From positions 2,976,001 to 3,040,000 of the forward strand of contig JANUWI010000001.1 of assembly GCA_025504975.1 (NCBI GenBank): a DNA stretch of 64,000 nt. Direction: 5' to 3'. Below, one piece after another: positions 59,195 through 64,000 of the stretch; the stretch's first letter is position 1; each line of letters opens with the position of its first letter. The notes beneath the pieces were generated by a model. The model was not told where the DNA came from, searched no databases, and saw only the letters and a program-made list of their open reading frames with translations. The DNA is from Plenodomus lindquistii (taxonomy: Eukaryota; Ascomycota; Dothideomycetes; Pleosporales; Leptosphaeriaceae). The position numbers and the translations under genes are program-made.

Positions 59195-61049
59195 GATGGG
59201 ATATCCCGTTCTAGGGTGTGTCTGTCAACCTCACTACCCACCTCACATGCTGGTAGCATGTATTCTCGCACACCAGACACACCTCTTCGTCGACCATACA
59301 CCATGCCACTGCGACTTATCGTCTCAACCTACGGTCCCCTACCCCCCGATCCGTCATTTCGCTTCTCTAGCATGCGCGCAAACATCATCAGTCTTGACAC
59401 GTTCCTCCATACTTTTTTACATCCCTGGTCTTAATTGTCTCTTAAACCTCAGTATCTCCATCATTGCATCACCACGGCGCTGGCGTTCCTTATACCTCCA
59501 CTGCACTGCACTAGACCTCTCTCCCCACGGTCAGTCTATTTTGTTTGTTTACTTCACTTTGTACAGGGTTACGGTTGGGAGTGTAGACAGTAGAATGGGC
59601 ATTCATTCGTTCGCTTGGGACTGGGCCTATTTGCTTTGTTATCAAGTTAAGCATAGTGGGGTGTGTGTGCATTGTATATGGACTGCAGCCTGTTTAGGGA
59701 GGAAAAAGGGAATGGGAAGGAGAGGTATCTATCTGTGTTTCTTGCTTTTCTTTGCATTATTCTAGTCGTTATTTTTTGGGTAGATTTAGAGAAATGGAAT
59801 TGGAATTGGCAAGTTTTTTTGAAGCAAAATTTTCCCCCCAAGCATTCGCGGCAAAATCTTGTCATGGAGATGAGAAGGGATGGGATACTACTCCGTCGCA
59901 TACGCAGTAATGTCCAGGCAATGCCTCTAGTATCTAGTATGGCCATGCCTACAGCGTGGGATGTGTATGACGGCGCGACGGTGTAGGCTAGCGGGGAGGA
60001 AGTCGTGCGGAGTACGCGGCGGTCTTGTGAGATTGTAGGGGAGGGGGATGCCTACGACGATTTGAATAGTTGGTATAAACGTGTGGTGTGGTGGTGGGAA
60101 GGGCATGATAAGTTAGGTATGTATGATGGTTAAAAATGTACAATGTATGTTTCCTGGATTCGATCGACTTGAAAAACGTTTTTGAGTTGGGATAGAAGAA
60201 GCTAGGGATATATGTCCCCTCGCGATGCATATAAAGTGTATACAAGGTAGGTTTTCTTGAATTCTTGGCTAAAGGGCTAGCTGGAGGAGGGTCTTGGTAA
60301 GTACGAGGGCGAGGAATGGTATCGCAGACGTGAGTGCGATGTCTACAGCTATGTAGAATGAGAGGGAGGATACGGTATCTACGAGCGTGGCGTATTCGCT
60401 GTGCATGGGATTAAACGTGAGGGTAGTGTGTGTGAGCGTGTTGGGTAGCAGTTGCTTGACATGTATGTGTATGTTGTAATGACTTGATTATTTCTTTCCA
60501 TCTTCACTTTCATCTCAAGGTTACACTCGAGCGTATATTTGCCTTAGTTTATGAATTGGTATCTATCTCAAGTCGCATCAGCTATAGTTCCTTGTTATCC
60601 GTGCAAATGATAGTGGGGGCTAGAAGATATTCACTACGATTATCCTCTTATAAGTCGCTATTACGGGTACCTATGATACCTACAGCAGTGGATTTACATG
60701 GCTTGTTGTTATCATGTTGTTCCTAGGTGACTACGCTCTACGTCTACTCGCGGCTGTGTACGTCTTGCTGTGGCGTGGTGACTTTACTGGACCTGGAGGA
60801 GTGAATGAAAGGATGCATACATGCACCACGGCGCATGATGATTTCCCTTCAGTAATGGGAATGCAATCTAGATGCGATACGCGCGCAAGTACTTGATGTG
60901 AAAGCTTCGCTTCATGTGGGGTCAGATGTGGGAGAATGTATCACAACGTAACGTCAATGAGGAAGAATGTGTGTTCATGTAAGCCGCATTGACGTCTATG
61001 AGTATAATCTATCTCAAACAAACAATCCAGGACCACCACCACCCTGAGC
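59195..61049. other. 3' flank of the Fmp27-like gene and intergenic region
   Basis: Mostly T-rich and GT-rich 3' sequence with no long supported frame. A 45-codon minus-strand hydrophobic ORF inside it is listed separately. Confidence 0.5.
60269..60406 (-). CDS. Possible 45-residue membrane peptide
   Basis: ATG 60406 to TAG 60269. MHSEYATLVDTVSSLSFYIA leads into a hydrophobic run (VDIALTSAIPFLALVLTK) and ends TLLQLAL. It reads like a small single- or double-pass membrane protein with a polar N-terminus. The frame stays open about 30 codons upstream of the ATG. It could also be the last exon of something larger or chance. No family recognised. Confidence 0.3.
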   Translation of the reverse strand: MHSEYATLVDTVSSLSFYIAVDIALTSAIPFLALVLTKTLLQLAL

Positions 61050-61627
61050 CTAGTCCCGCTTGCCCAGCTGCTCATCAACCATCTCTGTCGCACCATCCTT
61101 GTGCGTCACCACTGCCCTACTTGCGGGTCTAGCCTTGGAGACACCACTATAACATCATCAGCACACACGAAGGTCAAGCCACGAGCAGGCCATACATACC
61201 TGAACATTTTATTGCCAGTGCGGCGAATCGAGCTCTTGATGCGCATGGGAAGCTCGAAAGGAGGTTCTGTCATCACGATCTTGGGGGCGGTTTCGGCGGC
61301 GGCGGCGAGACGGTTCGATTTGGACGCCTGCAGTTCCTCTTTGAGGTGCTCGATCTGGGATCCCATGGAATTGACCGTTGCACGCAGATGTGCGACTTCG
61401 TTGGTCTCCTCAAACTCGTGACCCTGCTCGTCTGTCGCCTCGAGTGACCCGTCGTACTCGCCTTGCTGCCGTAGGAAGCTGATCACTTCATCCCTGTCAT
61501 CGATGTCTTCCTTGAGGTCCTGGTTTGCCAGCTTCAGTTCGCTGTTTTCCAGCTTCAGGTGGTCGTTTTCCGCTTGCAGGATGGCGTATTTGGCGGCGAG
61601 AGAAGAGGTGAGCGAATGAGAGGACAT
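61050..61627 (-). CDS. Short coiled-coil protein
   Basis: Complement of join(61050..61146, 61200..61627), 174 residues. MSSHSLTSSLAAKYAILQAE starts a heptad-rich helix (NDHLKLENSELKLANQDLKE, DRDEVISFLRQQG). A second coiled segment follows (AHLRATVNSMGSQIEHLKEE). A Lys/Arg patch (MRIKSSIRRTGNKMF) precedes the 53-nt intron and the tail ends DEQLGKRD. The leucine heptads resemble a leucine zipper, but no basic DNA-binding region precedes them. Splicing is well supported: the GTATGT donor and TATAG acceptor restore frame and replace a tail rich in chance residues. Confidence 0.7.
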
Positions 61628-62443
61628 TGTGAAGATGGTCGGTGGCTGGCTTGCGGTTGCGGAGCGCGGTGAGCGATGGGCGGTGTAAAGAGTGTAGAGT
61701 GCGACAAGAGAGGTGCGGAGTAAGAACTGCGGGGTCTAATATTTGTCTCGAAGTGGGCAATTTGAGCGTTTGTCCATGTCGGTGACGCATGTGGTGCGCC
61801 AAGAAGAGAGGGTTGGACCGCAGTGGATAGGCGGCGAGGCGAAGGTGGAGCGAAGACGCACATGTGGTTGCTTGCATTGGGTAAGTATGGATCGTAGCTT
61901 TTGCGAGCAGTGTGATATGCTTGTATAGGGGATACTGAGCGGTGAGGGACTGTATAAGTCGTTCTGGGGCGAGATCTCAGATGCCCATGGCGACTGTTCA
62001 CACCGCAAGCGCACAGCAATCGAAGTTGAGGCTGGAGCACAGCCCATGAGCAATTCGATAGTATCACAGCAAATTTTCTTCCTCGAGTCCCTACCTGATG
62101 GCAAAGGATGTCAATGAAAAAAGGTGGCAGTGAGCGTGCCATAATCGGTTGGGCCTGACGTATTGATTGGTACTTCTTTTCTGGAGACGCACAGTGACAT
62201 TACAAACAAGTATCTGCAAGCAGATACAAGTTGTAGCCTTGAAGCACTATGGCCGCGCGCAGTATGACCGAGTCATCCAGAGAAGATAGTCAATCGTTGT
62301 CAGTCCAACCACCCACACTAGAGGACGAGTCTTTTCAGATCCCAAGCCCAGTAGCCACTCGATCCGAGGATCGATGGTGGACTCATCCGTACAACCGCAG
62401 CATGTAAACATGTTGTGCGCTGACAGCAGAACCAGGTACTTAC
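61628..62443. other. Intergenic region; possible downstream exon of the next minus-strand gene
   Basis: Right part: a GTAAGT donor at 62443 could join an acceptor at 62214 (CTTGCAG) to give a 34-codon tail ending at 62111, or a nearer GAG acceptor. Neither is decisive. The left part is the promoter of the coiled-coil gene. A minus-strand frame across it looks like chance. Confidence 0.3.
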
Positions 62444-62626
62444 GCCGGAAGGTCGCAGTTGGTGTTGGTTCCTGTATGGTACTTTCGCGGTATCACCACG
62501 AGAGAGCTCATATCGCTGGTCAAATGCGTCAAGAGGTCATCGGGGTTGATCGTTGAATAGGCCATGGCAAGCTTGTCGGGTCCAGGAATGCTCAGCGCGG
62601 TGCCGGCTACTCGAGGGACAGTTTCC
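62444..62626 (-). CDS. Uncertain coding exon of an unrecognised minus-strand gene
   Basis: A 183-nt block bounded by a strong acceptor on the minus strand (CTTCTTCAG at 62627) and a perfect GTAAGT donor (62443). In the frame that stays open it reads ETVPRVAGTALSIPGPDKLA, then MAYSTINPDDLLTHLTSDMS and VVIPRKYHTGTNTNCDLP, which is more protein-like than its surroundings. An internal ATG at 62565 (GCCATGG) with TATATAAT upstream (62669-62676 on this strand) is an alternative gene start. The upstream exon would use a GTACCA donor at 62735 (…LAQPRRR). The gene structure is unresolved and no family is recognised. Confidence 0.35.
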
Positions 62627-62936
62627 CTGAAGAAGAAAAAAGAAGAGGAGAGGGAGGGAGGAGCGAGATTATATAGGCTTCGGCTGCGGCGCTAGCTGAC
62701 TTACACGTGACTATTGACGTGGCTGGGGCTGGTACCTGCGGCGGGGCTGGGCCAGAGGTGAAGTGAATGAGGGTGAAGATTGCGTAACCGACGTAGTGGT
62801 GACTGGACCTGCGCCAGTTGCGTTTGTCACACACGCCGCGATTAAGGTGTCTGTGAACACCAGTACCGTAGGACTATTCCATTCGCGACCCGAGCTACCC
62901 CGTCGAAAATCAGCGAAGCGTTGTGGAGCTTTCAAC
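62627..62936. other. Divergent intergenic region
   Basis: Probably the shared control region of the zinc-binding gene (plus) and the uncertain minus-strand gene. It includes an ATTATATAGG TATA-like string at 62669 and an 18-bp pyrimidine tract at the minus-strand splice acceptor. Confidence 0.4.
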
Positions 62937-63805
62937 ATGACGATGACACGTGCAGAGTACCGAGTGCGCGAGTTAGAGCAAGAGCTGGTGGGGATGAAAG
63001 CAGAGCACAACAACGAGAAAGCCGCACACGCAAACGAAAAAATGGCGCATCAGAAGACCCAAGAACAGGTCCGGAAACTGCAGAGCGAGCTGCTCAAGTC
63101 GAAACAGCTGCATCAAGAAGTTCAGACCGAGGTGCGACTCCTGGCGCTTGCTGCGAAGATGCATAAAAGCGAGGCCAAAGACATCGTATGCGACACAGAG
63201 GTTCATACTGATCACGTTGCGCTGCGTGCTTTACTCCCACACGCCCCAATACACCCGCCTCAAATCTACGACACCTCGAAACTACAATCCCTGGGTAACC
63301 AGCACACCAAGCCCTCCGAGATCACCGAGAAGGAAGGAGCCGAGCAAAAGAACCATCGAAAACGTACTTTGAACGCCATGAAGTAAGAAATTCCCGATGT
63401 CTGGGCTATCACGCATGAGCTGACCATCTCAGTGAAGAGACTTTCGGTCATCAGTCTGGCGCCAGTTCTAAATATCGCATCATCGTCTGCATCGCCTGCT
63501 ACGCCCACGGACTCCGCTGCGACACCGGCGAACCCTGCGAAAACTGTCTCAAAGTAGGCCTCAACTGTAAACGCGCAAAGTGCAAGGACTTCGAAGCCGG
63601 GAAGTGTCAGCGACAGAGCTGCCTGAGGGCCCATCGACCGGATCTCAAGACCTACAGTAACATTGTCGAAGCCGGCCATGTGCGCAAGAAACCTGCAAGG
63701 GAGCCGCCGGCGAAGAGATTCAAGAGCGACACAGATGACAAGAGCGATGACGACGATGAGAGGCGTGGCGGGAGACCGGAGCGCCCCATCCAGTCATCTT
63801 TCTAG
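62937..63805 (+). CDS. Coiled-coil protein with a Zn2Cys6-spaced cluster and a CCCH-like motif
   Basis: join(62937..63382, 63433..63805), 272 residues. ATG 62937 (MTMTRAEYRVRELEQEL) starts a coiled coil of about 60 residues (EHNNEKAAHANEKMAHQKTQ, QVRKLQSELLKSKQLHQEVQ). A disordered middle follows, then at nt 63488-63568 the spacing C-x2-C-x6-C-x5-C-x2-C-x6-C (CIACYAHGLRC, CENC, GLNC). This is the exact spacing of the fungal Zn2Cys6 binuclear cluster, though the usual basic residues between Cys2 and Cys3 are replaced by YAHGLR. Immediately after, at 63581-63634, comes C-x7-C-x4-C-x3-H (CKDFEAGKC, CLRAH), close to a CCCH finger. The tail is basic-then-acidic (KKPAREPPAKRFK, DDKSDDDDE) like a nuclear localisation region. 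The intron is GTAAGA...TCTCAG, 50 nt. Function unknown; nucleic-acid binding is inferred. Confidence 0.78.
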
Positions 63806-63929
63806 ACTGCTGAGACAACAGCGAAATCTTTGTGGCGAAGAATATGGGAGGAGAGGGCAAGAGGCGCAGTGTCGTATTGTTAGTGGCTGGAACACACTTT
63901 TGTTGTAACGACATCTAGACATTGGGAGA

Positions 63930-63935
63930 ATAAAG
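63930..63935 (+). terminator. Polyadenylation signal of the zinc-binding protein gene
   Basis: AATAAA lies 125 bp after the stop codon at 63805, at a normal distance for a fungal 3' UTR. Confidence 0.4.
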
Positions 63936-64000
63936 TGTCGCACTGCATGTAGATAGTAGCATTATTACACAGGCTCAATCCTCATTGTATCCTTCCCTCT

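Noticed and set aside
61555..62142. 195-codon minus-strand frame over the start of the coiled-coil gene
   Set aside because: It overlaps the coiled-coil gene in another frame on the same strand and reads as Pro/Ser/His-rich noise.
62607..62834. Alternative minus-strand exon using the GTAAGT donor at 62704
   Set aside because: Joining it to the acceptor at 62627 puts a TAG seven codons later, whereas the GTACCA donor at 62735 keeps the protein-like frame open. Both remain unproven.

Overview
The window is nuclear DNA from a filamentous ascomycete (Pezizomycotina). The genes carry short introns of about 45-60 nt, with a few of 100-135 nt, bounded by GTAAGT/GTATGT-type donors and CAG/TAG acceptors. 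The proteins include fungal-only families: an NsdD/SUB-1-type GATA factor, an SREBP with fungal architecture, an Fmp27-type bridge protein, and small proteins with a Dothideomycete-style F-box-like N-terminus. A Dothideomycete source is my inference from family content, not something I could test.

Layout. 1-3365: DNA polymerase delta catalytic subunit, lacking only its first few dozen codons. 3776-4915 (-): isopenicillin-N-synthase-like 2OG-Fe(II) oxygenase. 5887-6416: broken lysine-rich gene. 6737-8837 (-): GTPBP1/2-like translational GTPase. 9477-11158 (-): indoleamine 2,3-dioxygenase. 14216-19140: a secreted glycerophosphodiester phosphodiesterase flanked by two F-box-like paralogues and a possible third relic. 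23177-24832: a Q/S-rich conserved-looking fungal protein behind a long pyrimidine-rich leader. 25799-26758: BUD32 kinase of the KEOPS complex. 27572-31408: a run of small low-complexity proteins, several with TATA-like boxes. 31517-33770 (-): glutamate-cysteine ligase in six exons. 35782-37562 (-): NsdD-like GATA factor in five exons. 37563-45931: an 8.4-kb stretch with no convincing gene. 45932-49210: SREBP. 50031-59194: Fmp27/BLTP2-type lipid-transfer protein of about 3,000 residues. 61050-63805: a short coiled-coil protein, one uncertain minus-strand exon, and a coiled-coil protein ending in a Zn2Cys6-spaced cluster plus a CCCH-like motif.

How the genes fit together. Most are housekeeping genes (replication, tRNA t6A modification, glutathione, tryptophan catabolism, translation quality control) and not a functional cluster. 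SREBP and the lipid-bridge protein are neighbours on the same strand and both concern membrane lipids, but nothing in the sequence shows co-regulation. The least explained parts are the small-protein run at 27.5-31.4 kb, the disabled gene at 5.9 kb, the zinc-binding protein at the right end, and the gene-poor stretches at 11.2-14.2, 19.7-23.1 and 37.6-45.9 kb. I saw no tRNA, rRNA, CRISPR array or intact transposon.
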